Source: Kaistia granuli DSM 23481 (GTDB taxonomy: Bacteria; Pseudomonadota; Alphaproteobacteria; Rhizobiales; Kaistiaceae). From it: a stretch of DNA of 64,000 nucleotides. Shown here one piece after another: positions 46,848-58,689 of this stretch. The stretch is taken from contig NZ_AQYH01000003.1 in assembly GCF_000380505.1 (NCBI RefSeq), forward strand, positions 62,001 through 126,000. Reading direction: 5' to 3'. Each line of letters opens with the position of its first letter. Position 1 is the first letter of the stretch. A program made the translations under genes and the position numbers. The notes beneath the pieces were generated by a model. The model worked only from the letters and a program-made list of their open reading frames with translations, was not told where the DNA came from and searched no databases.

Positions 46848-47813
46848 ATGGTCGTCGTTCTCGATACGCGTACCGCCGGCAAGGACCTTCGGCCGCGCCA
46901 CCCCGAAAAGGCGAACCGCCCGGAAACGCCGCTGCTGCGCAAGCCGGACTGGATCCGCGTCCGCGCGCCGGGCTCGCCCGTCTATCGCGAGACGCAGGAG
47001 ATCGTGAAGAAGAACGGTCTCGTCACGGTGTGCGAGGAGGCCGGCTGCCCGAATATCGGCGAGTGCTGGTCGAAGAAGCACGCGACCTTCATGATCATGG
47101 GCGACACCTGCACGCGCGCCTGTGCCTTCTGCAACGTCCGCACCGGCATGCCAGAGGCGCTCGATCGCGCCGAGCCGGAGAAGGTGGCGGAAGCCGTCGC
47201 CAAGCTCGGGCTCGAGCATGTCGTCATCACCTCGGTCGACCGCGACGATCTCGCCGATGGCGGCGCACAGCATTTCGCCGACGTGATCTACGCGATCCGT
47301 CGCGCGGCACCGGGCACCACCATCGAGATCCTGACGCCGGACTTCCTGCGCAAACCGGGCGCGCTCGAAGTGGTCGTCGAGGCGCGCCCCGACGTGTTCA
47401 ACCACAATCTCGAGACGGTGCCGTCCAAGTACCTCAAGGTGCGGCCCGGCGCCCGTTACTTCCATTCGCTGCGCCTGCTGCAGCGGGTGAAGGAGCTCGA
47501 TCCCAACATGTTCACCAAGTCCGGCATTATGGTCGGCCTCGGCGAGGAGCGGAACGAGATCCTGCAGCTGATGGACGATCTGCGCGTTGCCGAAGTCGAC
47601 TTCATGACCATCGGCCAGTACCTGCAGCCGAGCCGCAAGCACCATCCGGTCATCCGCTTCGTTACGCCGGACGAGTTCAAGTCGTTCGAAACGATCGCCT
47701 ATGCCAAGGGCTTCCTGATGGTCTCGTCCAGCCCGCTGACGCGCTCGTCGCACCACGCCGGCGAGGATTTCGCCCGCCTGCGTTCGGCGCGCCAGGCCCA
47801 GCACCAGGGCTGA
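46848..47813 (+). CDS. lipA: Lipoyl synthase
   Basis: Protein of 321 residues, radical-SAM enzyme inserting two sulfurs into octanoylated lipoyl domains. Auxiliary cluster cysteines are Cys62, Cys67 and Cys73 ([14 protein letters not shown]); radical-SAM cysteines are Cys88, Cys92 and Cys95 (CTRACAFC). The conserved C-terminal serine is in [15 protein letters not shown]. Position after pdh-lpd fits its job of lipoylating PdhB and PdhC. Confidence 0.97.
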   Translation: MVVVLDTRTAGKDLRPRHPEKANRPETPLLRKPDWIRVRAPGSPVYRETQEIVKKNGLVTVCEEAGCPNIGECWSKKHATFMIMGDTCTRACAFCNVRTGMPEALDRAEPEKVAEAVAKLGLEHVVITSVDRDDLADGGAQHFADVIYAIRRAAPGTTIEILTPDFLRKPGALEVVVEARPDVFNHNLETVPSKYLKVRPGARYFHSLRLLQRVKELDPNMFTKSGIMVGLGEERNEILQLMDDLRVAEVDFMTIGQYLQPSRKHHPVIRFVTPDEFKSFETIAYAKGFLMVSSSPLTRSSHHAGEDFARLRSARQAQHQG

Positions 47814-47821
47814 GGTCGCCA

Positions 47822-48289
47822 ATGCCAAGCTTTTCGACCGAGCGGCATGTCGGCCATTCGGCAGACGAGATGTTCGCCCTCGTGGCGGATGTCGAGAAAT
47901 ACCCGCTCTTCGTGCCGCTCTGCGAGCGGCTGGTAATCCGGGGCCGCAAGCCGGACGGCACGCGCGAGCTGCTGATCGCCGACATGACGGTCGCCTACAA
48001 GATCATCCGCGAGACCTTCACCACCAAGGTCGTGCTGGATCGCGAGGCCGGTACGATCCGGGCGGAATATCTCGACGGACCGTTCAAGCATCTCGACAAT
48101 ATCTGGACGTTCACGCCCGTCGATGACGCGCACTCCACCGTCAGCTTTTCGATCGACTACGAGTTCCGCTCGCGCACGCTCTCGGCCCTGATGGGCGCGG
48201 TGTTCGACAAGGCGTTCCGGAAGTTCGCCGACGCCTTCGAGAAGCGTGCCGACGCCATCTACGGCGTCGTGCCCGAAGTGAGCGGGTAG
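47822..48289 (+). CDS. RatA/COQ10-type START-domain protein
   Basis: Protein of 155 residues: ERHVGHSADEMFALVADVEK followed by YPLFVPLCERLVIRGR, a central ADMTVAYKIIRETFTTKVVL, and a C-terminal helix SALMGAVFDKAFRKFADAFE. This is the polyketide cyclase/START pattern of RatA and of mitochondrial COQ10, which binds ubiquinone-like lipids. In alphaproteobacteria the COQ10-like role is the more likely one. The frame is open far upstream, but that part is antiphase to lipA; ATG 47822 lies nine bases after the lipA stop. Confidence 0.87.
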   Translation: MPSFSTERHVGHSADEMFALVADVEKYPLFVPLCERLVIRGRKPDGTRELLIADMTVAYKIIRETFTTKVVLDREAGTIRAEYLDGPFKHLDNIWTFTPVDDAHSTVSFSIDYEFRSRTLSALMGAVFDKAFRKFADAFEKRADAIYGVVPEVSG

Positions 48290-48322
48290 CTCTGCGGCTC
48301 CGGCTCGGACCAGTCAGCCCTG

Positions 48323-48826
48323 TCAGCTCTCCTGCGTCGCCACCTCGCGCAGCAAGGCCAGCGCCTCGGAGACCGTGGCGAAGCGGACGCCGGAGCGGTC
48401 GCGATCCGCGAAGACATGGACGGCATGGCGGGCCGGCGAGCCCCGACGCATGACGCCGAAATGCACCAGACCGACCGGCTTCTCTGGCGAGCCACCGCCG
48501 GGTCCGGCGATGCCGGTGACCGCGATGGCGAGATCCGCACCGGACTTGGCCAACGCGCCTGCCGCCATGGCGAGCGCAACTTCCTGGCTGACGGCGCCAA
48601 CGCGCTTGATCAGTTCCGCCGGCACGCCGATCATCTCGCTCTTGGCTTCATTCGAATAGGTGACGAAACCGCGGTCGACCACGGCCGACGAGCCCGCGAT
48701 CTCCGTCAGCACGCCGGCGATCAGGCCGCCGGTGCAGGATTCGGCCGTTACGATCGTCAATCCGCGCGCGATGCAGAGCTCGATCAGGGCGCGGGCCGGG
48801 GCCTCGAGCGGGCTGAGATTGGTCAT
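48323..48826 (-). CDS. CinA-like nicotinamide-nucleotide amidase
   Basis: Protein of 167 residues that corresponds to the C-terminal CinA (PncC) domain only. Visible motifs: [20 protein letters not shown], then [20 protein letters not shown] with [23 protein letters not shown] and [20 protein letters not shown]. It deamidates nicotinamide mononucleotide for NAD salvage. Its start overlaps the stop of ispDF by four bases, so it is translated from the same minus-strand mRNA. Confidence 0.92.
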   Translation of the reverse strand: MTNLSPLEAPARALIELCIARGLTIVTAESCTGGLIAGVLTEIAGSSAVVDRGFVTYSNEAKSEMIGVPAELIKRVGAVSQEVALAMAAGALAKSGADLAIAVTGIAGPGGGSPEKPVGLVHFGVMRRGSPARHAVHVFADRDRSGVRFATVSEALALLREVATQES

Positions 48827-50031
48827 GCTTCCTCCGTGAAGGGCAGGCGGACCGTCGCGGTGGCGATCGCGGCAATGCCTTCGCCCCGGCCGACAAACCC
48901 CATCTTCTCATTCGTCGTCGCCTTCACCCCGACGCGGCCGGCGCTGATGCCGGCGATCGCGGCGATCCGAGCTCGCATGGCGTCGCGATGCGGGCCGATC
49001 TTCGGCTCCTCGGCGATGATGGCGAGATCGAGATTGACGATCGCGCCGCCGCGTTCCGCCACACGCTTCGCCGCGAAGGCCAGGAACCGGTCCGAGGATG
49101 CGCCACGCCATTGCGGATCGGAGGGCGGGAAGTGATCGCCGATATCGCCATCGGCGATGGCGCCGAGCACGGCGTCGGTCAGCGCGTGCAGGGCGACATC
49201 AGCATCGGAATGACCCGACAACTTGCGGTCGTGCGGGATCTCGATGCCGCCGAGCCAGACGCCGCTGCCCTCGGTGAAGGAATGCACGTCATAGCCGGTG
49301 CCGACGCGGGTCTCGCCGGCCTGAAGAAGCGCTTCCATGCGCAGCCGCTGATCCGCCATCTCGATGTCCTCCGGCATGGTCAGTTTGATGTTCGAACGCT
49401 CGCCGAGCACGATCTGGACGGGAATTTGGGCCCATTCGGCGATGCCAGCGTCGTCCGTGAAGCCCTCGGCGGATTCAGCGGCGAGCCGATGCGCGTCCAG
49501 TATGGCGGCGAGACGAAACGCCTGCGGGGTTTCGGCGGCATAGAGGTCGTCGCGCGAAACCGTGTCGGTGACGATGCGGGCGGCATCGCCGCGCTTCAGC
49601 GTGTCGGTCACCGGCGAGGCAGCCAGCACGGCGTCGGAGCCTTGCAGTCCGTCTATGACGCGATCGATCAGGGCCGGCGATGCGAAGGGGCGAACGGCGT
49701 CATGGATCAGTACATGGGTGACCCCGCGCTCCGCCAGCGCCTCCAGCCCGCGCCGGACCGAATCCTGCCGCGTTGCGCCGCCGGTGACGAAGGGCAGCAG
49801 TCCGGCCTGGCCGGCGACCGCCTCGCCATAGAGATCGGCATCATCGCCGTGGATGACGACGAGCACGTCGTCGATGCGCGGATGGGTGAGGAAAAGCGAG
49901 GTCGTGCGCCGCAGGATCGACTGGCCGCCGAGCGGGCGATATTGCTTCGGCAGATCACCGCCGGCCCGCACGCCGCGTCCGGCCGCCACGATCAGCGCCG
50001 CGATGCGCGAGGGGCTCACACTTTGGTTCAT
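48823..50031 (-). CDS. ispDF: Bifunctional IspD/IspF isoprenoid enzyme
   Basis: Protein of 402 residues that fuses two steps of the MEP pathway. The N-terminal cytidylyltransferase (IspD) shows [34 protein letters not shown] and LIHDAVRPF; the C-terminal MECDP synthase (IspF, from about residue 245) shows [10 protein letters not shown] and [20 protein letters not shown]. The fusion is typical of alphaproteobacteria. The start ATG at 50031 ([10 protein letters not shown]) is favoured over an upstream in-frame ATG at 50088. Confidence 0.96.
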   Translation of the reverse strand: MNQSVSPSRIAALIVAAGRGVRAGGDLPKQYRPLGGQSILRRTTSLFLTHPRIDDVLVVIHGDDADLYGEAVAGQAGLLPFVTGGATRQDSVRRGLEALAERGVTHVLIHDAVRPFASPALIDRVIDGLQGSDAVLAASPVTDTLKRGDAARIVTDTVSRDDLYAAETPQAFRLAAILDAHRLAAESAEGFTDDAGIAEWAQIPVQIVLGERSNIKLTMPEDIEMADQRLRMEALLQAGETRVGTGYDVHSFTEGSGVWLGGIEIPHDRKLSGHSDADVALHALTDAVLGAIADGDIGDHFPPSDPQWRGASSDRFLAFAAKRVAERGGAIVNLDLAIIAEEPKIGPHRDAMRARIAAIAGISAGRVGVKATTNEKMGFVGRGEGIAAIATATVRLPFTEEA

Positions 50032-50141
50032 GGGCGAGAGATCCCCGCTGGAAATCGGCCTTGCGGCTGTTTTGACAGATGGTCGCATGGATCGGAGATT
50101 TCACACTGCAACGCAACAAGTCTCTTGCCGCGGTCCTCTCC

Positions 50142-50187
50142 ATGACTAATATGTAGGCACCTTAACCCGTGCCTATTCGGTAGTCAT
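50142..50187 (+). promoter_or_regulatory. Two-tier inverted repeat directly before the dusB start
   Basis: ATGACTA (50142-50148) pairs with TAGTCAT (50181-50187) and TAGGCAC (50154-50160) with GTGCCTA (50169-50175), separated by a symmetrical 5x5 internal loop and capped by CTTAACCC. It ends one base before the TTG start codon of dusB, leaving no room for a ribosome site, so it may be an operator/promoter palindrome or an RNA switch on translation. Confidence 0.55.
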
Positions 50188-50188
50188 A

Positions 50189-51217
50189 TTGTCTGAAGTC
50201 CCAAATCCTGTCGCGCGCCTGGCCGCCCCTCTCGACATTGGCGGCGTGACGATCGCGAACCGGGTCCTGCTTGCCCCGATGTCCGGCGTGTCCGATCGCC
50301 CTTTTCGCAGGGTCGCGGCGTCATTCGGAGCGGGACTGGTGATTTCGGAGATGGTCGCGAGCGAGGAGCTCGCCTCCGGCAATGCCGAGACGGCGATGCG
50401 GGCCGAGGCGACCGGGAACGGCCTGCATGTCGTTCAACTCGCCGGGCGCGAGCCGCACTGGATGTCCGAGGGCGCCAAGGCCGCCGCCGATTCGGGCGCC
50501 GATATCATCGACATCAACATGGGCTGCCCCGCCAAGCGGGTGACGACCGGCTATTCCGGTTCGGCGCTGATGCGCGATCTCGACCACGCCCTGACGCTGG
50601 TCGAGGCGACGGTGGCGGCGAGCCCGGTCCCCGTCACGCTGAAGATGCGGCTCGGCTGGGACGACAAGACCATCAACGCGCCCGAGCTGGCGCAGCGCGC
50701 CGAGAATGCCGGCGTCGCGATGATCACCGTGCACGGCCGGACGCGCTGCCAGTTCTACAAGGGCACGGCCGACTGGGCCGCCATCGCCGCCGTCAAGCAG
50801 GCGATCTCGATCCCGCTGATCGCCAATGGCGATTGCGTCAGCGTCGACAGCCTGGCGCCGATGCTGGCCGCCTCGGGCGCCGATGGCGTCATGGTCGGGC
50901 GCGGCGCCTATGGTCGCCCTTGGATGCCGGGGCACCTGGCGCGCTTCGCCGCCACCGGGACCATGCCGGAAGCGCCACGCGGCGACGCGCTGATCGATCT
51001 GGTGGTCGGACATTTCGAGGAAATGATTGAGCTCTATGGGCCGGTCCTGGGCGTCCGCAACGCCCGCAAGCATCTGAGCTGGACCATCGAGGCGCTCGGG
51101 CCCGAGGCTATGGCGGCGGAGGCGCGCCTCGCCATCATGACCGAAACCCATCCCGACCGCGTGGCCGCCCTGCTGCGCCAGCACCTTGGCGATGCCGAAA
51201 CGAGGAGAGCCGCGTGA
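50189..51217 (+). CDS. dusB: tRNA-dihydrouridine synthase (DusB/NifR3)
   Basis: Protein of 342 residues. The FMN-binding TIM barrel opens with [15 protein letters not shown]; the catalytic cysteine is in [20 protein letters not shown], and [18 protein letters not shown] and [14 protein letters not shown] follow. It reduces uridines in the tRNA D-loop. It is the nifR3 gene that precedes ntrB in alphaproteobacteria, and its stop overlaps the ntrB GTG. The start is TTG 50189; no ATG or GTG lies between it and the conserved domain at the right distance. Confidence 0.95.
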   Translation: MSEVPNPVARLAAPLDIGGVTIANRVLLAPMSGVSDRPFRRVAASFGAGLVISEMVASEELASGNAETAMRAEATGNGLHVVQLAGREPHWMSEGAKAAADSGADIIDINMGCPAKRVTTGYSGSALMRDLDHALTLVEATVAASPVPVTLKMRLGWDDKTINAPELAQRAENAGVAMITVHGRTRCQFYKGTADWAAIAAVKQAISIPLIANGDCVSVDSLAPMLAASGADGVMVGRGAYGRPWMPGHLARFAATGTMPEAPRGDALIDLVVGHFEEMIELYGPVLGVRNARKHLSWTIEALGPEAMAAEARLAIMTETHPDRVAALLRQHLGDAETRRAA

Positions 51218-52347
51218 ACAGGAACATGGCTCCGAGCGACATCGCGACCGCCGCTGGCGGCTCAGCGTCGATCCTGCTCGACGCCTTGCCACATCCGATC
51301 GTGATGATCGACGGGGCAGGGCATGTCACCGACGCCAACAGCGCCGCGCAGGATTTCTTCCAGGCCTCGATCGCCGTGCTGCGGCGCCAACCGATCGCCC
51401 ATTTCGTGCCGTTCGGCAGCCCGCTGCTCTCGCTGATCGAGCAGGTGCGGACCCGCGGCGCCGCCGTCAACGAATATCGCGTCGATGTCGGCACGCCGCG
51501 CAATGGCAGCGACCGGATCGTCGACATCTATGCCTCGCCCGTGCCGGAGCGGCCGGACTCGGTCGTCATCCTGCTGCAGGAAAAGACGATGGCCGAGAAG
51601 ATCGACCGCCAGCTCACCCATCGCGGCGCGGCGCGCTCGGTGACGGGGCTTGCCGCCATGCTGGCGCATGAGATCAAGAACCCGCTTTCCGGCATTCGCG
51701 GCGCCGCCCAGCTGCTGGAATCGTCCGTCGACGACGAGGACCGCGCCCTGACGCGCCTGATTTGCGACGAGACGGACCGGATCGTGAAGCTGGTCGACCG
51801 CATGGAGGTGTTCTCCGACGAGCGTCCGGTCGAGCGCGCGCCGGTCAACATCCATGTCGTGCTGGAACATGTGAAGCGGCTGGCGCAATCCGGCTTCGCC
51901 CGCAATATCCGCATCATCGAGGAATATGATCCGTCGCTGCCGGCGGTCTATGCCAATCGCGACCAGCTGGTGCAGGTCTTCCTCAATCTGGTGAAGAACG
52001 CCGCCGAGGCGATCGGCCATGACGACAATGGCGAGATCCTGCTGTCGACGGCCTTCAAGCCCGGCATCCGGCTCTCCGTTCCGGGTTCGACCAACCGGGT
52101 CACGCTGCCGCTCGAATTCACGGTGCGCGACAATGGTCCCGGCGTGCCGGCGGACATGCTGCCGCATCTGTTCGACCCCTTCGTCACCACCAAGACCAAC
52201 GGCTCCGGCCTCGGCCTGGCACTCGTCGCCAAGATCATCGGCGACCATGGCGGCGTCATCGAATGCGATTCCCAGCAGAGCCGCACAACCTTCCGTGTGT
52301 TGATGCCGGCATTCCCGGGCGAAGCACCTGCAGACAAGGACAACTGA
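51214..52347 (+). CDS. ntrB: Nitrogen regulation sensor kinase NtrB
   Basis: Protein of 377 residues without membrane spans. A PAS domain (residues ~18-125, beginning [20 protein letters not shown]) is followed by the dimerisation domain with phospho-acceptor His152 in [20 protein letters not shown], and a GHKL ATPase domain with [24 protein letters not shown] and [14 protein letters not shown]. It phosphorylates NtrC under nitrogen limitation, under GlnB-type PII control. The GTG start overlaps the dusB stop by four bases; ntrC follows after one base. Confidence 0.96.
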   Translation: MNRNMAPSDIATAAGGSASILLDALPHPIVMIDGAGHVTDANSAAQDFFQASIAVLRRQPIAHFVPFGSPLLSLIEQVRTRGAAVNEYRVDVGTPRNGSDRIVDIYASPVPERPDSVVILLQEKTMAEKIDRQLTHRGAARSVTGLAAMLAHEIKNPLSGIRGAAQLLESSVDDEDRALTRLICDETDRIVKLVDRMEVFSDERPVERAPVNIHVVLEHVKRLAQSGFARNIRIIEEYDPSLPAVYANRDQLVQVFLNLVKNAAEAIGHDDNGEILLSTAFKPGIRLSVPGSTNRVTLPLEFTVRDNGPGVPADMLPHLFDPFVTTKTNGSGLGLALVAKIIGDHGGVIECDSQQSRTTFRVLMPAFPGEAPADKDN

Positions 52348-52348
52348 C

Positions 52349-53791
<1,443 letters not shown>

Positions 53792-53925
53792 CAAGCCGGG
53801 GCGGACCGGCGCCTGTTGCCGGTTCGCCACATTGATGTTGCAATTCGGTCCCAGTGTCCCCGCATGAAGGGCTCTGAGAACCGTATGCGATTCTGGCATT
53901 TTGACCTCTCCGGCGGAGCCGCGGC

Positions 53926-56205
53926 ATGATCGCGGCGAATGAACCGGCTTTGGCGGACGGCACAGTCGCGCCTGAATCCGAGCGTCGCCGCCTGCGCTTC
54001 ACCGTGCGCGCGGCAGGTTACGTCACCGTCATTCTGGCGCTGACCTGCGCCTGCCTCAGCTTCTTCCTGCTGATGGGACTGACGCCGGTCGAGCCGACCG
54101 CTCCCGTCGTGTTCTGGGCGCTCGCCGTCAACGGCGTGCTCACCGGCCTGCTGATGCTCGAGCTCGGGCTCGAGGTCGCCATGCTGATCCGGGCCCGGCG
54201 TCGGGGACGCGCCGCGGCGCGACTGCACATCCGGATCGTCGGGCTGTTCAGCATCGTCGCCGTCGTGCCGGCCATCCTGATCGCCGTGGTGGCCAGCATC
54301 ACGCTGAACCGGGGCCTCGACCATTGGTTCTCCGAGCGCACCCGCGCCATCGTCGATACCTCGCTGTCGATCGCCCAGGCCTACGCCGAAGAACACGCGC
54401 GCACGCTGAAGGTCGATATTCTGGGGCTGAAGTCCGACTTTGAGCGCGCGCAGGTGCTCTTGGAGCAGAACCCGGACCGGTTCCAGTCGTTCATGAATTC
54501 GATGGCGGCGCTGCGCGGCATTCCCGGCGTGTTTCTCGTCAAGCCGGACGGCACGCTGATCGCCCAGGCCAATTTCCAGTTCTCGACCGGCTATCTGCCG
54601 CCGCCGCCCGACGCCCTGACGCGCGTCGCCAAGCCCGGCTCGGAACCGATCCTGATCGCGCCCGGCGCCACCAATGTCGTCGGCGCGCTTGTCCGGCTCG
54701 ACAACTACACCGACGTCTTCCTCTACATCACGCGCGAGATCGACCCGAAGGTCATCCGCTACATCGCCGAGACGACGGCGAGCGTGAACGAATATAAGAG
54801 CCTGGAGGCGACCCGCCTCGGCGTGCAGATCGCCTTCGGCCTGCTGTATCTGGGCCTGGCCCTGGTCGTGCTGCTCTCCGCCGTCTGGCTCGGCATCGGC
54901 TTCGCCAACCGGCTCGTCTCGCCGATCCGCCGGCTGATCGACGCCGCCGACGAAATCGGTCGCGGCAATCTCGAAGTGCATGTGCCGTTCAAGAGCTCGG
55001 ACGGCGACCTCGGCGCGCTCGGCGCGACCTTCAACACAATGACGGCCGAACTCCGCAGCCAGCGCCACGAACTGGTGGCCGCCAGCGAGCAGATCGACAG
55101 CCGCCGCCGCTTCACCGAGGCGGTGCTCGCCGGCGTCAGCGCCGGCGTGGTCGGAACCGACGCGAACGGCGTCGTCACCATTGCCAACCGGGGCGCGCTG
55201 CGCCTGCTCGGTCTCGACCAGGAGGACACGCTCGGCCGGCCGGTGATCGAGATCGTGCCGGAGCTGTCCCAAGTGGTGTCGGCGGCTCTTGCCGAGACCA
55301 ACCGGACCGAGCATCGCGACCAGGTATCGGTCGTCCGCGACGGCCGCGAGCGCACCATCAACGTTCGCGTCACGACCGAGGAATCCGACACGTCCGACCA
55401 CGGCTATGTCATTACGCTGGACGACATCACCGATCTGGTGACGGCGCAGCGCAGCGCCGCCTGGGCCGACATCGCCCGCCGCATCGCACACGAGATCAAG
55501 AACCCGCTGACGCCGATCCAGCTTTCCGCCGAGAGGCTGAAGCGCCGCTTCGGCAAGGGGATCGTCGAGGGTCGCGAGGTCTTCGACCAGTGCACCGACA
55601 CGATCATCCGTCAGGTCGGCGATATCGGCCGCATGGTGGACGAGTTCTCGTCCTTCGCGCGGATGCCGAAGCCGACCTTCGAGGAGCGCGATCTGGGCGA
55701 GGCCGCGCGCGAGGCCGTCTTCCTGATGGAAGTCGCCAATCCGGAAATCACGTTCGAAGTCAACCTGCCGGAGCAGCCGCTGATCGGGCGGTTCGACCCG
55801 CGCCTGATCTCGCAGGCCTTCACCAATCTGGTCAAGAACGCCACCGAGGCCATCGCGGCTGTGCCGGCCGACGATCCGATCCCGCCGAAGATCACGGTGC
55901 AGGCTCGCGTCGAAGGCGACTTCAACATCGTCGAGATCATCGACACAGGCATCGGCCTGCCACATGAAAACCGGCACCGCCTGCTGGAGCCCTACATGAC
56001 GACGCGCGAGAAGGGGACCGGCCTCGGCCTCGCCATCGTCAGCAAGATCATCGAAGAACATGGCGGGCATCTCGACCTGCTCGATTCGCCTGCCGTTGCC
56101 GCTGGGGGGCGGGGCGCCATGGTCCGGATCACCTTGCCGCGTCCGTCGCACGACGGCGGGGCAAGCCCCGGCGCCAACCACAAGACCAATCCCGTAGACG
56201 CCTGA
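53926..56205 (+). CDS. ntrY: Membrane sensor kinase NtrY
   Basis: Protein of 759 residues. N-terminal membrane helices (YVTVILALTCACLSFFLLMG, VVFWALAVNGVLTGLLMLEL, IVGLFSIVAVVPAILIAVVA) enclose short loops, then a periplasmic domain, a further helix (LGLALVVLLSAVWLGIGFAN), HAMP (RLIDAADEIGRGNLEVHVPF), PAS, His522 in [20 protein letters not shown] and an ATPase domain with KGTGLGLAIVSKIIEEHGGH. It pairs with NtrX, 14 bases downstream, sensing nitrogen or redox conditions. It is separated from ntrC by 134 bases. Confidence 0.96.
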   Translation: MIAANEPALADGTVAPESERRRLRFTVRAAGYVTVILALTCACLSFFLLMGLTPVEPTAPVVFWALAVNGVLTGLLMLELGLEVAMLIRARRRGRAAARLHIRIVGLFSIVAVVPAILIAVVASITLNRGLDHWFSERTRAIVDTSLSIAQAYAEEHARTLKVDILGLKSDFERAQVLLEQNPDRFQSFMNSMAALRGIPGVFLVKPDGTLIAQANFQFSTGYLPPPPDALTRVAKPGSEPILIAPGATNVVGALVRLDNYTDVFLYITREIDPKVIRYIAETTASVNEYKSLEATRLGVQIAFGLLYLGLALVVLLSAVWLGIGFANRLVSPIRRLIDAADEIGRGNLEVHVPFKSSDGDLGALGATFNTMTAELRSQRHELVAASEQIDSRRRFTEAVLAGVSAGVVGTDANGVVTIANRGALRLLGLDQEDTLGRPVIEIVPELSQVVSAALAETNRTEHRDQVSVVRDGRERTINVRVTTEESDTSDHGYVITLDDITDLVTAQRSAAWADIARRIAHEIKNPLTPIQLSAERLKRRFGKGIVEGREVFDQCTDTIIRQVGDIGRMVDEFSSFARMPKPTFEERDLGEAAREAVFLMEVANPEITFEVNLPEQPLIGRFDPRLISQAFTNLVKNATEAIAAVPADDPIPPKITVQARVEGDFNIVEIIDTGIGLPHENRHRLLEPYMTTREKGTGLGLAIVSKIIEEHGGHLDLLDSPAVAAGGRGAMVRITLPRPSHDGGASPGANHKTNPVDA

Positions 56206-56219
56206 CGAAGATAGAGATC

Positions 56220-57584
56220 ATGCCATCCGATATTTTGATCATCGATGATGAAGCTGACATCCGCGGGCTCGTTGCCGGAATCCTCGAGGACGAGGGTCAC
56301 GGAACGCGGACCGCTGGCGATACCGATACCGCCCTCGCCGAAATCGAGAAGCGCCGGCCGACGCTGATATTCCTCGACATCTGGCTGACCGGCAGTCGCA
56401 TCGACGGCCTGGCTCTGCTCGACATCATCAAGGCGCAGCATCCCGACCTGCCGGTCGTGATGATCTCCGGCCACGGCAATATCGAGACGGCCGTGTCGGC
56501 GATCCGGCGCGGCGCCTACGACTATATCGAGAAGCCGTTTAAGTCCGACCGCCTGCTGCTCATCGCCGAGCGGGCGCTGGAAGCGTCCAAGCTTCGCCGC
56601 GAGGTGCGCGACCTGCGCGAGCGGGCAGGGGATTCCAACCGCCTGGTCGGTTCCTCGATCGCGATGAGCCATCTGAAGCAGACGATCGAACGCGTCGCGC
56701 CGACCAACAGCCGCATCATGATTTCCGGCCCGTCCGGATCGGGCAAGGAACTGGTGGCGCGCGCCATCCATGAATCCTCGCTGCGCATGGATGGCCCGTT
56801 CGTCGTCGTCAATGCGGCGGCGATCACGCCCGATCGCATGGAGCACGAGCTGTTCGGGACCGAGAACGGCACCGGCTCGACGCGCGTCGTCGGCGCTCTG
56901 GAAGAGGCGCATGGCGGCACCCTCTACCTCGACGAAGTCGCCGACATGCCGAGGGAGACGCAGGGCAAGATCCTGCGCGTGCTGATCGACCAGAGCTTCC
57001 AGCGCGTCAACGGTACCGCCAAGGTCAAGGTCGACGTCCGCATCATCTCGTCGACGGCGCGCGATCTCGAGCACGAGATCCAGGACGGCGCCTTCCGCGA
57101 GGATCTGTTCCATCGGCTCTCGGTTGTGCCGCTGCGCGTGCCGGCGCTGGCGGAACGCCGCGACGACGTGCCCGAGCTCGTCACCCACTTCATCGACCAG
57201 ATCTCGCGCACGACGGGGCTGCCGATCCGCACTGTCGGCTCGGACGCGATGGCGGTGCTGCAGACGCATGACTGGCCGGGAAACATCCGCCAGCTGCGCA
57301 ACAACATCGAGCGGCTGCTGATCCTGGCGCGCGGCGACGAGAGCCAGGCGATCTCGGCGGACATGCTGCCGCCGGAGGTGGGCGAGATGCTGCCGACGAC
57401 GCCCAATCGTGGCGGCGAGCATCTGATGTCGTTGCCGCTGCGCGACGCGCGCGAGATCTTTGAGCGCGAATATCTGACGGCGCAGGTCAACCGTTTCGGT
57501 GGCAACATTTCCCGCACGGCCGAGTTTGTCGGGATGGAACGCTCGGCCCTGCACCGGAAGTTGAAATCGCTCGGCGTCGGTTGA
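56220..57584 (+). CDS. ntrX: Response regulator NtrX
   Basis: Protein of 454 residues with a receiver (phospho-acceptor Asp53 in IFLDIWLTGSRIDG), an AAA+ domain with Walker [15 protein letters not shown] and Walker B GGTLYLDEVADMP, and a Fis-type C terminus (NISRTAEFVGMERSALHRKL). The sigma54 contact loop GAFTGA is missing: the sequence reads HELFGTENGTGSTRVVGALE in its place. NtrX therefore probably regulates without classical sigma54 activation. It is partnered with NtrY. Confidence 0.96.
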   Translation: MPSDILIIDDEADIRGLVAGILEDEGHGTRTAGDTDTALAEIEKRRPTLIFLDIWLTGSRIDGLALLDIIKAQHPDLPVVMISGHGNIETAVSAIRRGAYDYIEKPFKSDRLLLIAERALEASKLRREVRDLRERAGDSNRLVGSSIAMSHLKQTIERVAPTNSRIMISGPSGSGKELVARAIHESSLRMDGPFVVVNAAAITPDRMEHELFGTENGTGSTRVVGALEEAHGGTLYLDEVADMPRETQGKILRVLIDQSFQRVNGTAKVKVDVRIISSTARDLEHEIQDGAFREDLFHRLSVVPLRVPALAERRDDVPELVTHFIDQISRTTGLPIRTVGSDAMAVLQTHDWPGNIRQLRNNIERLLILARGDESQAISADMLPPEVGEMLPTTPNRGGEHLMSLPLRDAREIFEREYLTAQVNRFGGNISRTAEFVGMERSALHRKLKSLGVG

Positions 57585-57667
57585 CGGCCGCCGGCGTCGC
57601 ATTGTCCGATGCGGCGCGCCCGGCGGCGGTCGCCGATGCCTGATTCTCTTCGCCCAGCAGGAATGCC

Positions 57668-58543
57668 ATGTCGCGCTTTGCCTATGTGAACGGTCTCTAC
57701 CTTCGTCACGCCGAGGCCGTCGTTCACGTCGAGGACCGTGGCTACCAGTTCGCTGACGGCGTCTACGAAGTCTGCGAGATCCGCAACGGCCGGCTGATCG
57801 ACGAAGCGCTGCACATGGCCCGGCTCGAGCGCTCGCTGAAGGAACTGCGCATCGCGCAGCCAATGAGTCTCGCCGCGCTCGGCGTTGTCCTGCGCGAAGT
57901 CGTTCGCCGCAACAAGGTGACCGAGGGCCTCGTCTATCTGCAGATCACCCGCGGCGTCGCGCCCCGCAATCATCTGTTCCCCGCCGAAGGCACGCCGCCA
58001 TCGATCGTCGTCACCTCCAAATCTGCGCCCAGCAGCGCCGGCGATAAGAAGGCGGAGAAGGGCGTTTCGGTGATCAGCGTCCCGGACAATCGCTGGGAAC
58101 GGGTCGACATCAAGACGGTCTCGCTGTTGCCGAACGTGCTCGCCAAGCAGGCGGCCAAGGAGGCCGGAGCCTACGAGGCCTGGTTCGTCGACGCTGACGG
58201 CATGGTGACGGAGGGCTCCTCCACCAATGCCTGGATCGTCACGCCGGACGGCGTCCTCGTCACACGACCGGCCGAAAGCGGCATCCTGCGCGGCATCACC
58301 CGCACGGTGCTGTTCGAAGTCGCCAAGGCGGCGGGCCTCAAGATCGAGGAACGCCCGTTCAGCCTGGCGGAAGCGCATGCTGCGCGCGAGGCCTTCTTCA
58401 CCGCGGCGACGGCGATCGTGATGCCGGTAGTCGAGCTCGACGGACGCCCGATCGCGAATGGCGCTCCGGGAACGGTGGCGACGGAACTGCGCCGGCGTTT
58501 CCACGACTTTGCCACCGCGGCGCCGGCCCGCATGCGCGGTTGA
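57668..58543 (+). CDS. dat: D-amino acid aminotransferase
   Basis: Protein of 291 residues of the PLP fold-type IV family. The N terminus RFAYVNGLYLRHAEAVVHVE and DRGYQFADGVYEV are typical; the PLP lysine is Lys149 in VDIKTVSLLPNVLAKQAAKE, and the cofactor-phosphate and substrate region is VTEGSSTNAWIVTPDG. It interconverts D-amino acids and 2-oxo acids, supplying D-Glu or D-Ala for the cell wall. It sits between ntrX and hfq, the usual alphaproteobacterial order. Confidence 0.94.
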   Translation: MSRFAYVNGLYLRHAEAVVHVEDRGYQFADGVYEVCEIRNGRLIDEALHMARLERSLKELRIAQPMSLAALGVVLREVVRRNKVTEGLVYLQITRGVAPRNHLFPAEGTPPSIVVTSKSAPSSAGDKKAEKGVSVISVPDNRWERVDIKTVSLLPNVLAKQAAKEAGAYEAWFVDADGMVTEGSSTNAWIVTPDGVLVTRPAESGILRGITRTVLFEVAKAAGLKIEERPFSLAEAHAAREAFFTAATAIVMPVVELDGRPIANGAPGTVATELRRRFHDFATAAPARMRG

Positions 58544-58689
58544 GCCGCCGGCCGAGATTCGCACAGCTTTGCACTGCGTCGCATTTCTTGGTGACGCGCG
58601 GCGATTCTGCGGGCAAAGTGACACGAGGCCGGAACGTGAACCGGCCGCCGGGACTTGGTCCCCAACAAGGTTAAGCGTGAGAGACAAGA

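Noticed and set aside
46493-47821. Upstream continuation of the RatA/COQ10-like frame
   Set aside because: It is out of phase with the second GlsB-like gene and lipA and rich in Arg; the START domain begins at 47822.
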